Below are positions 30,117 through 43,099 of a stretch of DNA of 64,000 nucleotides, in pieces. How positions within the stretch are numbered: position 1 is the stretch's first letter; each line of letters opens with the position of its first letter. The notes beneath the pieces are model-generated. The model worked only from the letters and a program-made list of their open reading frames with translations. It did no database searches and was not told the DNA's origin. Made by a program: the position numbers and the translations under genes. The stretch comes from Pardosa pseudoannulata (lineage: Eukaryota > Arthropoda > Arachnida > Araneae > Lycosidae). The stretch lies in contig CM063508.1 of the NCBI GenBank assembly GCA_032207245.1, positions 90,857,820 to 90,921,819 on the forward strand, written 5' to 3'.

Positions 30117-32863
30117 CACTTTTTTTTGAAACACTAAATTTATGCTAAAAACGGATGTTCAAAAATAAAAGGAAAAATAATAAAAATCCTATCCGTCCAA
30201 AAAAGACTGAGAAATATCAGTCATATTTTCATTTTAGATTTTTCCTCTCTTATTTATAAATGCATAAATCGATATTTAGTATTTATAATTGTGATCTATT
30301 GCTGGGTGAAATAACTAGTTCTTACTTTCATATTTAATAACACTAGTTTCTTCACCAGAAAACAACTTTTAATACATTTTTATGATATCAGCCCAACAGG
30401 AAACCGATTAAAGAGAGTATTGTTTATAAGAGAGAAAGCTTGACAAAAACGCCGAAGTTGATTGAACAAGTTTATCTTTTGCTTCAAAACGGACAATGCT
30501 TCTTTGAACAACAGATCAGAGTAAACAAACTGATACTAGGGCTCTTTTATCATGTATTATTGCAACTTAGGTTTGAAATTTACTAGAATATTGCATATTT
30601 ATTTTTTTCCAATTGAGTATGTTTATTAAAGGGTGGTTAATGAATTCATTTTCCTAAAGGTCAAAGAAGAAAATAATAACAAGATATTTCTTCCATAGTG
30701 GAAACTTCAGACTTATCCATATGAGAATATTTATAATAAAATATGAATATACTGACTTCCTTTTGGAAAATTTTTGTGACTTTTTAAATCCTTACTTCCC
30801 CCTTATCAATTCATATTAGTCTTTGTGACGCTAATTACAAATAACCCATACTGAACATCGATAAATAACTAATTCATTGTAAAATAATTATAAAAACTCT
30901 AAAAGTGAGTCAATAATATAAAACATTGTTCCACCAGTCTATTTATAAAATAGTTTTATGTTATTAATTCTCTATTTAGGTCAACTATCGAAGTATAAAT
31001 AGCTAAATATAATGTATTTATGGTAATTGTTGTTAATTAGCACTAAATAAAATTACTCATATCTGTATTTCCCTTATGTAAATTATACTCCGTGTCTACC
31101 AGTTCTTATAAAATACAACCATAATAATTTAATTTTTTTATGTTTATTTTCAATAGTATTTTGTAATTGATATAAAGAAAAACACGAGAAATGAATCTTC
31201 CTTACCCGTCCATTCTTCAGAAATTTAAATCTATCATGTTTTACAGCTATATTGCTTATGTAACGGTAGTGTTAACATATAAACTCTGTTGTAACCATGT
31301 AAATGTAAATGTACGCGTCGGTAGGCTTATTGGCGACTATTTACCTTTTTATAAGTCTTTTCCAGTAGGCTTTATTTGTTTGCAATTTCAATTTATACTT
31401 TTAAGATTAGGATAAAACATTATGCCACCGAACTTGAGTTTTCTGAACTGCAATTGAAGCACGAGTTTCAATGCTGGGAGTTTAAGACTTCAAAAGAAGT
31501 AAGTACGAGTGGAACATGGATATATTTTTACAAATGGCCACTATGGGAAGGATCTAGCTATCCCAAGGATCTTCAAACGTACTTCCCAAGTACGTTTGAA
31601 GAAGTTCATGGTCTTATTGTCTGCATTTTCGCAATTTATATTGGATGAAAAAATAATGAAAGCACCCCTAGTTAGATACAAATTACTGTAGTTTTCTCGG
31701 TATTTTACACATGGATGCAATGCTTCCTACGAATAAGAAAAGTCTTCAAGTTCATATATTTGGAAATATTTGTAAAGTTTGATACCTGCTTCTGTGTAAC
31801 CCTTTTTAAATTAAAGACATTCATTCCATATATAAATATCGTCCCTTCAGTCTTCAGTCTCTTATATAAATGAAAGGTTGGAGTGAAAAATACTGACATG
31901 GTACACAGCGCTGTTCATTGTCAATAATAGTGGTAGATATATTTTCTTTTCTTAGTTTACTGTGACAGCAAGATAGCATTGTTATTAATTGACCCTTTTT
32001 TTCACTATCTACTTGAAATTAGTGTCTCATTAGCCCTCGTGATCTTTGGACCGTTGGGGACCAATTTGGTTTGGACCAAAAGCAAACCAAAACCTAAACC
32101 TTGAAATTAGTTCAAAGTTAGCTCAAATACAACCGTTGAATCTCTTTCTATATATTTAGATGTTACATTATAATCTTTTGGATATGTTTTTAACAGTAAT
32201 CATTTTTAGAAGGTAAGTTGGTATATAAACCCCCAAAAATTCTCAAATGTTGGCAAGTGAAAGATTTATTTATATTGTTCAATGCGTACTGTGTTTAAAG
32301 GTAATAAACCTGGTACTTGTACTACTAGGTAATGTATATATTTGAGTCTTAATTTTACTGTTTTACACCGTGTAACTATTAATAATAATTTGTTTAACTT
32401 TTAGAAAATTGTGTTTATTTCCGATATCTAAACCGAAGTACGTCCATTATTTTTAATTTTTTTCATTTATATTGTACGTAATAATATTACTGATTCCCAA
32501 TCAAGTCATGTAATTTTCATTACGGTATCAGTTTATGTATATGAAACACTTGTTATTTCTACTGATAGACTAGACTTTCTGACTAGAGGTCTTGGTCCCA
32601 GGAAGTGCAGGCCACAAAGACCTCTGTGAATACTTACTCCTTCTGTGAATTATTTCCAGGCCCAGTTTTGTTTATACTTTTGAATGTGGAGAGATTTCTG
32701 ATTGTCTTTTGTTCCATAATGTAATTATACTATTGGCGAAGAGAAGGAGGTGGAGATGTGGGAGCTGTAACCCACCCCCTAAAAAATGTTTATTAATTAT
32801 CTCTTTTTAAGGAGGTAGAGCTTGTATACATCTCCCTATAAGAATTACTGCGCACATACATTA
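30117..32863. other. AT-rich stretch, no gene recognised
   Basis: Open frames at 31191-31415 and 31376-31648 (+) have no domains. On the minus strand a consensus donor (GTAAGT, at about 32630-32635) follows a short frame beginning MEQKTIRNLSTF; no further exon was found. A perfect hairpin is listed separately. Confidence 0.45.
31570..31602. other. Perfect 15-bp hairpin with 3-nt loop
   Basis: The arms TCTTCAAACGTACTT (31570-31584) and its exact inverse (31588-31602) are separated by CCC. Such tight perfect palindromes are unusual in random AT-rich DNA. The function is unknown. Confidence 0.8.
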
Positions 32864-32865
32864 TA

Positions 32866-33595
32866 CAGGTGTCTATAAAAGAACTCCGGGGTTTTGAGGC
32901 AAAATATTTTAATGAAATAAAAGACATACATACATGTTTTATACATGACTGGCAAGCTTACATTTTCAAGTTTTTTTTAACACTTAGTAAAGTTCTATAT
33001 GAGCCCCGTTAGTGGCACGGCAGAAGTCTAAACGGTATTCTACCTCTTCCCATGTCCTGGCGAGCATGTCTGGTGCGACGGTTGCCACACAATTGACTAT
33101 TCGTTCCCTGAGATGTTGAACATCACGAATTTTCTCTGCATACACAAGATTCTGGATATGCCCCCAGAAGAAAAAATCCAACGGAGTTCTGTCCACTTTC
33201 TCTTGAGACACACTCGGCCTACCCGGCGACTTTTGCTTCAAAACATTCCCTGTTTCCTTAAATGCACTGAACCATTGACGAATGGTTTTGTCAGAAGGCG
33301 GGTTAACACCATAGTTACGTCGAAAGTTTCTTTGTACGGTAACTACAGACTTCGTTTCTATGAGCCAAATAACACATTGAGCCTTTTGTTGCGGAATCGA
33401 CATCATTTCAAATTTCGCGACGTCATTTCAAGGTCAACGCCCTGCAGCGCAGCCAATAGTTCATACAAACATTCCCAAATGACATGAGTAAAACTTTTTG
33501 AGCTACTCTTTTCAGAGAAATCGACTAAATTTTGCTATCTTTCATAGTTAGTGAGATATGAATTTTTAAAACCCCGGAGTTCTTTTATAGACACC

Positions 33596-33598
<3 letters not shown>
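32866..33598 (-). mobile_element. mariner-like element, internally deleted, near-perfect TIRs
   Basis: The 733-bp element is flanked by TA at 32864-32865 and 33599-33600. The left TIR at 32866-32895 and the inverted right TIR at 33568-33598 are about 30 bp and identical except for one missing G (CAGGTGTC against CAGGGTGTC); both contain AAAAGAACTCCGGGGTTTT. TA duplication and CAG-starting ends fit Tc1/mariner. The near identity of the TIRs suggests fairly recent movement. An (AT)n tract begins at the right TA. Confidence 0.93.
32984..33406 (-). pseudogene. mariner transposase: HTH domain fused in frame to C-terminal tail, catalytic core deleted
   Basis: The 140-codon frame starts MMSIPQQKAQCVIWLIE, the N-terminal helix-turn-helix (DUF4817-like) region of a common arthropod mariner group. 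A second helical segment holds KTIRQWFSAFKETG (about 60-73), then the linker SPGRPSVSQEKV. At about residue 92 it jumps to TPLDFFFWGHIQNLVY, normally found near the end of the protein, and finishes normally. About 200 residues with the DDE/D triad are missing, with the frame kept. It could at most bind TIRs; catalysis is impossible. Whether it is expressed is unknown. Confidence 0.85.
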
Positions 33599-33658
<60 letters not shown>

Positions 33659-33660
33659 AA
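33599..33660. repeat. (AT)n microsatellite at mariner insertion site
   Basis: A pure TA tract begins at the target TA of the mariner element. Confidence 0.95.
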
Positions 33661-35303
33661 AGATTTCTACATTAATTTTAGTTATGAGTTGAAGGAGAAT
33701 AATATTTCCCATAGAAAATTTCCCGCTACACTACTGGCTAATACAAAGATATAAAATTGGTACCAATATGACCATCTGCCTTTTAATGTAGTAGTAGCAA
33801 TGTCTGATAAGAAATTTAAAACAGCTTCAGAAATTACAGTATTTTAAATTAACTATTCTCATATAAAATTAAATTGTAATCGAAAAATGAAGAATTTAAA
33901 TTCCAAACCCAGAAAAATATTATAAAATATATAGTTGTGAATTGTTGATATTCAATGAAATTTACAAAGCTCTGGGGATCATGATATAACTTCCATGTTT
34001 CTAGTCATTCATTTCATTAGTATTTTATGATTTTAATTTGATTTATAGATGAAAGAAATTTAATTAAATGATGATTAACTTAATAATGCATTTTTTGAAG
34101 TAAACTATATAGCTTGTAAGAAATAAATGCTATACATTATGAGAAAAAATTTAAAGTTTCAAATTTTAATTTTTAATTAGCATACATTTTGATCTGAAAC
34201 AGCAAAAGAAAAATAATTTTTCATATTTTCCAAAACATGAGCAGCTCCGCCTATGAAAACTATCACTGTGTATTATATGAAAACTGCAAAAATTAAATTA
34301 TATCATTTAACAGGTATCTTGAAATAAGAAATTATCGTACGCGCATATGAAGCTGTATAAATCCGTCTGCATTCATAATAAACGCGGCTAAATATTTTAT
34401 GATCGCTTATTTGAGACAGTATTTCAAACGGCTACCGAAATAAATTTTTAAATGGGTTTTCTAGATTCTTGGTACCTATGCTTATGTTTCGAAATAACTT
34501 CGCAAAATTATAATGAACCTATATTTTTATTGAATTCCTTGTTCACTTTTTTTTTTGTTCATTCTAGAAAAATTTCACGCTTGTAGTCGTAACTGTAATC
34601 AATGCAAGCACTTTATTAGCTGAAATGCTCACATTTAATCAAGTTTGAAGCAAAATAAAAATAAAAATCGATGTTTACGCACCGAGAATGTTTTTGCTGG
34701 ATTTTATTCGATTAAAAGCGGTATTTAACTTCACATACTGCGTAAAAAAGTCTGCTCGTCTAATCAGAGATGTGTTTATTTAAAACTCTGGTGCTTTTGA
34801 ATAATTTATTACTATCACGCTTTGTATGAAGACTGTTTTTTATTCTTTTTCCTCCCCATTTCTTAAAGTATTGCCATAGGAAAAGAAGAATTGCTGTAAA
34901 TGTTCTCGATGATATTTTCTTTTCGTTCATTCGTTAAATTTTATCAGTGAAGTGTATTTTTTAAGCGTCATAAGGATATAAAACTATTTTGTAGTCTTAT
35001 GTGCACAGCTATAAATACATTTCATCTCACTTGTTTGATATTCAGTTAGAATGAATTTGAGTGTATGTCCAAAACACGAGCTGTAATGCTTTGCAGAGTA
35101 TTTTTTTAAGCATCATAGAAATATTTTTATTTGTACTCATTATGTGTACGTCGTAATATATAAGTTGGATAGTTTCCTATAGAGATTGATTTGATGTAAT
35201 ATCCTGACTGATATATGCAATTTTATTAGATATCTCATTATCTTTATCGGTCTAATATCCTTAATTTCTTTAAAAAGTTATTAATTTTCAACGTGATTAA
35301 TAT
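33661..35303. other. AT-rich stretch, no gene recognised
   Basis: About 34320-34480 is slightly richer in CpG. No feature could be named. Confidence 0.5.
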
Positions 35304-35511
35304 CTATGTACATCGGAAGTAAAGGGCACTATGCTCATATTTTAAAACGAGATTTTTGCATTTTCCCGTGTCATTTACTTCAAAGATGTTAAAGCTTTTT
35401 CTTAAAAAATGGCCCATCTCTAATAATTCTGAAAAAAAAATTTTTTTATTATGCTCTCCTGTGAAATCTGAAATTTGGGAAGTAGTGCACTTTATTTCCG
35501 ATGTACAGACG
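35304..35511. mobile_element. Palindrome-ended MITE
   Basis: The left end TGTACATCGGAAGTAAAGGG at 35307-35326, continuing CACTA, is inverted at about 35482-35506 with two mismatches. This gives TIRs of about 25 bp around a 208-bp non-coding body. Flanking TA dinucleotides are plausible target sites. A related right end lies at 30089-30113, which supports a dispersed family. The superfamily is not determined. Confidence 0.65.
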
Positions 35512-37087
35512 TATAGTACAAACAAAAAATTGCAAAATATAGCTATCATTCATTATTATTATCCCATAATGAATAAAAATTAATTAATTTACTTGAATTA
35601 TTTGTCCAAAATTTTCATTGCTAAGTATTTATCGTAGAGGTTTGATGTTATGTATCGCTACATAGGTGTTTTATATTGCCTATGGTAATACATTTTTTAA
35701 AGCTTTATGCATTGAAAATATCTTAAAATTTACAATATATATGAGGTCTTTGGGAAAAATTGATGAATCATATACGAATTAGTATTTATAAATCACAAAT
35801 GCTAAATATAAAAAAGCTGATTAGTATGCAGTTGCAATTAATAAATAAGATGGTACATACGTTTGATTGAAGGCCTCGTCGACCTTTCTCTTTTGTTCTC
35901 TAAATAAATCACTTGTCTTTAGAGATAGTTTAACTTATTAGCAGTGAAATCATTAAGTTTACTTTTAGTAGTTTAATTTTATATGTTTAATTTATCATTG
36001 ATAACTTTATCCTTTTATAAAATTTATATTAATTTTACAAATTTTTTTTACACCCTGCTACATGAAGCTAAAATTTTCTGTTTGAAATTTATTTTTTAAA
36101 TTGAGCGATAGTGAAAATTGTCTCAGGTCTAGAGTTTTGCTGCAAAAATATCAAAGCAATTTGACAAATCTTTACTTTTTTATCATATGTTTTCGCTTGT
36201 GCTTTATGAGCTTGTAGTCTCTCTCCTGTTCCATTCATCTAATTGTCACTACAGGTTGCGCTGTAAAAGATTTTAACTTCAGAAATAGAGTAGATTGTTT
36301 ATGTAAACGAGTTCACTTTGCGTTTTATGAAATAGCTAGGGGATACTTAAAAAAGAAATCGGAAAAATTGTAATTTGAGATTTTAATATCACAGAAGGTA
36401 AAGAAATATAAAATAATCAATAGAAAATATATGTAATCGATAATCAATAGATGTTTCCAATACTTTTTAAAGAATATATCTAAACAGAATAAATTAAAAT
36501 TACAGTAAAGAGTAAGTAAAATCCCGAAGATTATATGGATCATCAATAAAGAAATAATAAGGAATAAATTAAAGGGTAAGTAGAAAATTTAAAATTCAAA
36601 GATAACTAAACGAAGTTATTATACCAATTTAGAAATCATGCGATTTCAATAGTTAAACGTTTACATTTGGAGCCTATTTGTTTGCTGTGTTGAAAGGGCT
36701 TAACCTTGTACAACAAATCAACATTCTAATCTTTAATTCACGAATTTTACAGTCAGATATTTATGCGTATAAGCTTCGAATTTCTATTGTCCGTGGATAG
36801 GGAATTCAGAGCAGGTAATCTTATTGGCGACCTATTCGTATGTTTCATTTATTGAAAATTGCTCTCTTCAACCTCTAAACAAGATGACGGAAACGGCTGT
36901 TTGCATTATTACTAATTGTTTGCAGAACTATAAAAGTAACTTGTGCATGTTTCTGAAAGATAAGGCACCAGCATATCCCTATTTTAGCTCATTTTTCTTC
37001 ATTTTCTTTTTATAAATATTTATATTTTTAGTATAACGATATTTCACTTGTCATACTTGTTACGTGAAAACTTATTAAGTAAAACTT
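35512..37087. other. AT-rich stretch, no gene recognised
   Basis: No coding, RNA or transposon feature was seen. Confidence 0.5.
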
Positions 37088-37600
37088 ATGGGGACATAGT
37101 ACTTTTCGAGATTTAAAATCTTTATAACAACCTTTTTTCCTATTCGTTATAAAATAAAATGCTTTGCTACTTTTAAAAATAAATTTTAATAATTTTTTTA
37201 ACGACGCTCTAGCTTTAAAACAGTACATTTAAAGTAGTATATTTATATATAAAATATATACACTAGAAGAATCGCTTACCCGCAAGTTAACTTCTGGAAT
37301 ATATATAGTATAAACTAAATTTTGATATATTGAAGTATTATATCTATTTCAATTTGTAAACTAAAACATTAAAAGTATCTGAAAGTTTAAATTTGGAAAG
37401 AAAAATTAAATATCATAAAATGAATTTTTTTAATTGGCCTTTATTATTGTATAAAATAAAATATATTGATCATACTGATATATATGAGATTCACAGCATA
37501 AAACAGAAAATTAATTTCTATTTGATATAAAAAAATAGTTTCTAATTTTAAACATTCAAAATTTATTTTACGGGTAATTGGATTTCCATTTTTTTCCCTT
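37088..37600 (+). repeat. Diverged dispersed repeat, copy B
   Basis: Direct-orientation partner of 1641-2165; shared landmarks are given there. At the position where copy A has the AC/AT microsatellite, this copy has only a short TAGTGTATATATTTTATAT stretch. Confidence 0.6.
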
Positions 37601-40600
37601 AGTGTATATATTTTATATTTTTAAAAACTGTATTGCTTTCTTAAGATTAAACACTTTTTAAGGATCTAGAAATATTTTATTCTATACAGAGTACAACTTT
37701 TAATTCTATATTGAATCATAAACAGGCCGTTATGAATATTTTTCAGATCGAAAGGTATTCCTCTAAAATGTACGTTCGCTATAATTCAGTATTTTAGATC
37801 TTTATTCAAGAAATATCTGTGTAATTTTTATGTCCAGAATTCTTTGACCCCCTCCCTTTTTTTTCGCGTGTGTGAAGCATTTAAGTAAAATTTTTAAACG
37901 ATGTTGTTAAACTTTATACAATACCAATTTATGACTAATATGGATAATATAGGATTTACAGTTCTAGAACATATGGTTCAAATTCATTGTTTAAATTTAA
38001 ACTGTTTTATATTTTGTTTATCTTATAATTTAAGTTTCAATTTCTAAAAATGTGCAGTCTCCTTTCTTTATACCGTTATACCGTATTAATTTAATGTAAA
38101 ATTAATAGTTTGATAATTAAATAAAATATAACTAGAAGAAATGTCATTGCAGCCCAAAAAGAAAGCATTTCATTAGCTAAATAAATAAGCTGCTATAGGA
38201 AACCTCAAGTTAATAATTTACAGCATAGGTGTACACAAAGGAGGGCTGATTTCACCCCCCCACACACACACATACACCCTGAACCAATAGTCTGTAACTT
38301 TTTAACATAAAATTTACGCACTTGTATTATATTTTTGTAAAGTTACAGTATAATACAAGTGCGTATTTTATTATATTTTGACAAAATTACGGCGCGTCAC
38401 ATATAAAAATTTACGTCTACCTCTCCCTTCCATAAAAGGAATCTGCATACACCACTGATTTACAGAACAGTGAATAAGTCTGTTTGTTGTACGTTTGAAA
38501 TGTTAAGGCTATTCTAGAGTCATTTATCTTTTTGTCGAGATTGGAAGCATTTTCCCTGATTTTTATCTCTGGCTCTTCGGCAACCTGGAGACCTACTCCG
38601 TTGGTGGTTTCTGAAAGGAGGAGGTGTGCTCGACAGGGGGCAATCGGGAAGAAGGCGTGAGGAGGGGAAAAAAGAAATACCAAGTGCGGAATTCCGTTGT
38701 ACAAAATTTCCTGTAAAAAGCGAGGGTTATTTCTGGGTATAGAAAAAGTGGACTCTGATTTCAACGGGAATTCTGCTTCAATACTTCCATTTCAGTTTGA
38801 TAATATTTTTTTAAATCGTCCAAATTCCCCCTCCCCCTACAGACGCGAAATTCTTAGTCTTTAGAGAAAACCTGTTGTTGAAATTTTACTAAAGCTTTCT
38901 GCGTTTACAGACAGTACTAATCGTAAATATATGTAAAATATTTACCTTTGATTAATATATGAAGAAAATTGTCCGATTTTGTTATAAAGAATGTGACATA
39001 TAAGTAATAGATCATACATGAATGTGAAATACAAGTAACAGATCACTGATGAATGTGCTTGTCGGGCTGAGACAGTATTAGGTACAATTTGTTGCTCACG
39101 GCAGCTGATTGTAGGAGTTAAAGGCATCTTCTCTGTCGAAGAACTTTTACACTTTATGAAAGTCACTTGTTATTTGTCTAATGTACTCATGGACACTGTA
39201 AGTTCTCTCTAAGGGCGCGAATCGAAATGAGAACTGATCAGCTAACAGCCTAGTATGTAATGTTAAACGTAGCATTTACTTCACTCTTAAGTGCTGTCAT
39301 CACGTACACATAAACTCATTATGCATATTTATATGGTATAGTTTATTTTTCTTTGTGTAACCTTACGAATTAAAATATGTTAATATTTATAATTTGGAAT
39401 ATTTAAAAGAAATGAATGTAATTATTATTATTTTTCATTACAGATGTTTAGAAGAGTCATAAGGTTTAATATTAATATATGATATTAGACCTGAAATTAA
39501 ATAAAGCAGTAGAATTAAAGCAATTCTTTTTCCTTTAATCTAATAACATCATTACGAAGTGGTATCAAGACACAAGGAAATAAAATTGTCATTAATTAAT
39601 CATACATGTAATTATATGATTTGTGTTACAGTTTCAACAAGATCAAGGACTTTCATAGAGAGTAATAGTTCTTTGACAGAGAATATGCATTTAGCTTTAG
39701 TTACACATATAGTCAGTAGAATTTGAAAGATAAATTCTATCACGCGTTACTTAACTACTCTTACTTTTACCTTAATAAGCTTCACTTTTATCTTACTTTA
39801 AAAATCCCAACTCCCTATAGAAGTTACCGTTAAGTGTATAGACAGTTACCGTGCCTTACAGCATGTTCTGCCCGCACAGGCATCTCTTGCCAACAAATTC
39901 TTAAAGGTTATTGGTGAGCTTAGAGGACAGTCTCTAAACCCCGCTCCTGTTTCATTAGTCATTATCATTATCGGCTACGATTTCAGGACAGTACTTACCA
40001 CAAACTGTAAATAAACTTTTTTCCAACTTCCTCCCTGATTTGTGGATGACCTTGACTGTACACCCGTAGGAAGGGGAGGTCACTTTCTTCGAAAATGAGA
40101 AAGAACTTGGGTAAGGGGGGAAGGAGGAGGAGGACAGCGAACAGAAGGCAGACAACGAGGAACCAGTTTGGTTTTGACCATCTTATCTTAGCAACAACAG
40201 ATTCCGGTGTCTACTGTTTGCTTAGCCTCACTTACATATGTCGTCGGTACTTTTTTTTTTCACACCCTAAAGACAGATTTCAGCGTTATGAAATCTTGAA
40301 GCTTTTTCTTTTCAACGAGAGAAAATTAGATCATGTGATTGCAAGATCTCAAGAAGTTTGGGGCTGTTTGAAAGATTAATTGTAGAAGCATTGTCGCCAA
40401 AGTAGCATAATTGACGTTTAAGAATATTTTTTCACACGTTATAGAGGTTAAGATTAAAGTCTTTTGCTAACGTCTCAGTTCAACAATAATTGTATTTCTC
40501 AAATCTTTTGCTGTGCAATTACTATTTTAGTTGTTTATAGCTACTGTTAGTTTTGAGTCTAAACACACAACCTGAACCATATTTTAAGCTTTCTATAATG

Positions 40601-41148
40601 GTTTAATATTTCTTTATTGTAAGTTTGGTGAGTTATAATACATGTTATAAATGTATGCAATGCCAGCTTTAGATGGGAAGGACCAAAACCTGTGCTTGCG
40701 TCTGAGCTCCAGGATCACCCACGGTGACCCTTGACCAACGAATTAAATTTCTGTACTCATTAAACACTTATATAATTGCTTGCAATGAACACGTTTTAAA
40801 AAATATTAAAATTCAGAGAAATAGAAATAACGAATTAAAATTTCATCCACTACTAGAAAAATAATACATAATGAAATTCCGTAGAAAAAAAATGAAGAAA
40901 ACCATAAGATGATATGCACAGATAAAGTCTGTCCGCAAGAAATATTTGTTCCATTCCTATAACTGAATAAAATTTAAGTAGGGATCTAACATTCCTTCGT
41001 ATACGTAATTGTTTAGTATAAGTGATTATGCGTATAAGGGAGTAATTGCTTACACACTTATTATAGGAGTTTAACCTTTATAAGAACTAGAAGTTTGTAT
41101 ATTTATATAACGAATATTTTATAAGTCTGTTTAATATAAAGGAGTTAC
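37601..41148. other. AT-rich stretch with small less AT-rich islands
   Basis: Islands at about 38550-38760 and 39900-40210 contain open frames on both strands without recognised domains. On the minus strand at about 39990-40092 a CAGTTTGTG-GTAAGTACT donor follows an open segment (KVTSPSYGCTVKVIHK...), but two frames are open and the acceptor is weak. Nothing firm is called. Confidence 0.4.
38315..38365. other. Perfect 17-bp inverted repeat
   Basis: The arms TACGCACTTGTATTATA at 38315-38331 and the exact inverse at 38349-38365 are separated by 17 nt. It could be the remains of a small MITE or a cruciform. The function is unknown. Confidence 0.8.
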
Positions 41149-41218
<70 letters not shown>

Positions 41219-41224
41219 CATATA
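41149..41224. repeat. (AC)n(AT)n microsatellite
   Basis: An AC tract passes into an AT tract. Confidence 0.97.
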
Positions 41225-43099
41225 CTGTGGAATTGGGATTTCCATGGGTTCCTAAGAATCAATTTTAAAACCAAATTAAAATTTTTCCCATTGGCACAAT
41301 GTTAATAGAAAGACAAATTACGAGTATATTGACCCATTTTGTTTCTGCTTAATCTTATAAGCTTTCTTTACTTTACTGTTTTATTTAAGTGGTTAAATAT
41401 TTCAAATATGATTCTAAAGAAGCAGTTATATACGTAGAAGCATATTAAAAATTTTTCTCAGTTTTGTGAACTGTTGTATAGATCATCATTCTTAGGTACT
41501 AACAACAATATTTAGACATGTCTCTGATATGGCATACATACTAAATAAAATGATAAATGAAAAAAGTCCTAGGAAACAGTGACCAAATGCGGCTCTCATA
41601 TTTATTTTGTAAATATATTTATTTGCGAAATTATTGTAGATAGATTATCAATTTTCGAAAAAGACTGAAAATACGGTTAGGCTACTAATATTACTAGAAA
41701 TGACAGAGGAATAGCAAATGTATCACAGATCCACTCGATAATCGAGTTTTAGAAACAAGAATTAAAATACTCTCAATAAAGCTACTTGCTATCTAATTTC
41801 AATTTTTGATATAACTTATTGCTGAGATTCTATGATGAATTTTGTAAAATCGAAATATCGTCCACAGTTATCTAATTATCAGCTTACAGAACTTCTGCGT
41901 ACGGCTATAATAAATTTGGCACCCAGTTTAAAATGTTTGACCAAGTTAAATTATTTGCCTTTTTATTATATTTTAACTTCATCTATAAAGTTTTGAAATA
42001 ATTATTTAAGGAAATTATTACTTTTAATAGGTGTATTTTTATGTGGACTTGCTATAACCCTTGAGATTTTCGTACCATTTAAATAAATCATAAAGAAATT
42101 TATATTTTTAATGTTATGTTCGTATTGTCTTTGTTTTTGTAATGTATATAAAACCGATATGCTATTTTGTTTTACCTCATAATGTCCATCATATTATTTT
42201 CTCTTTACTTATCCGATATTTCAGGTTCGTCAGAAGTTTTAATAAATTTTCATCATGCACTCTAAAAGCTCAATTTTTAGCCCAAAACTTGCGAAACAGG
42301 TCAAATATTTCTAACATTTTACGATAAATGAAATACTCCGGAATGAAACAACCGGAATAGATTAATCACTTTTCCATCATTTTCTGCTACAAAATAACCA
42401 ACTTCATCCCTTATAGTTTACTTATTTATTTTTTTTTTCACAAATTATTACTGCCCCGTGTAGCAACCTCAGAAATTTTTCGGTTACGTCACGACTCCGT
42501 CCCCTCTCGTTGCGAGCACCAAACGATTTTTTCCCCGGCCCTAACCATCCCTAGCGCAAATTTGCGTTGCCTCTTTTTTTTTTTTTCTTTTTGATTTTTT
42601 TTTTTTTTTTCATTTCTTCCTTCTCTGGTCTCCTGAAGCTCGTTTGTCTGCCGCATCATAGACCTGTGCAGACAGGTGGGAGTATCCACAAGCCTGGGGG
42701 TAAGAAACCTAAAGATCGTGATTACTTTCTTTTTTTTTTCTTTTTTCATTTTTTCTTTTCTTTTTCCGCTTTTCTTTCTCTCTTTTTTTTTCCTTGAGTG
42801 GTCATTTCTTCTGGGGAAAGAGGAGGAGCCGTCACATTCTTTCTAGGGGTTAGAAAAAGGTCCGTTTTCGGATGATTTTCTTTTCTTTTCTTTTTTTTTA
42901 TAATTTTTATTTTTGTTCTCGCGGTGTGTCGCCAAGTTGGCAAGATTTTAAGTAGCTTTCGACAGAAAAGGGGGATGAAGTCAATTTATTATCCTTAATT
43001 CGGTTCATACGTTTGCTTAGCTGAAGAATGGACATTTATGTGGTCTTGTATTGCTCTGTACGCATCATGTGATTTTTTGACGAAAAAAAATCACAGTGC
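41225..43099. other. AT-rich stretch with T-rich, CpG-containing island
   Basis: About 42440-42960 has long T tracts (for example 42572-42610) around a GC-richer core. Within the core, pyrimidine-rich sequence ending GAAG precedes CTCGTTTGTCTGCC and the segment ends GCCTGGGG-GTAAGA at about 42700. This is a possible 60-nt micro-exon on the + strand, but two frames are open and the length is too short to judge. Confidence 0.35.

Noticed and set aside
32637..32716. Minus-strand short coding segment beginning MEQKTIRNLS before a GTAAGT donor
   Set aside because: Only 26 codons from ATG, no upstream or downstream exon recognised; probably chance.
39990..40092. Possible minus-strand exon with GTAAGTACT donor
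   Set aside because: The acceptor (TTTTCGAAG) is weak, two frames are open, and no neighbouring exon was found.
42640..42703. Possible 60-nt + strand micro-exon between T-rich tract and GTAAGA
   Set aside because: Too short and open in more than one frame; T-rich sequence makes acceptor-like signals common here.
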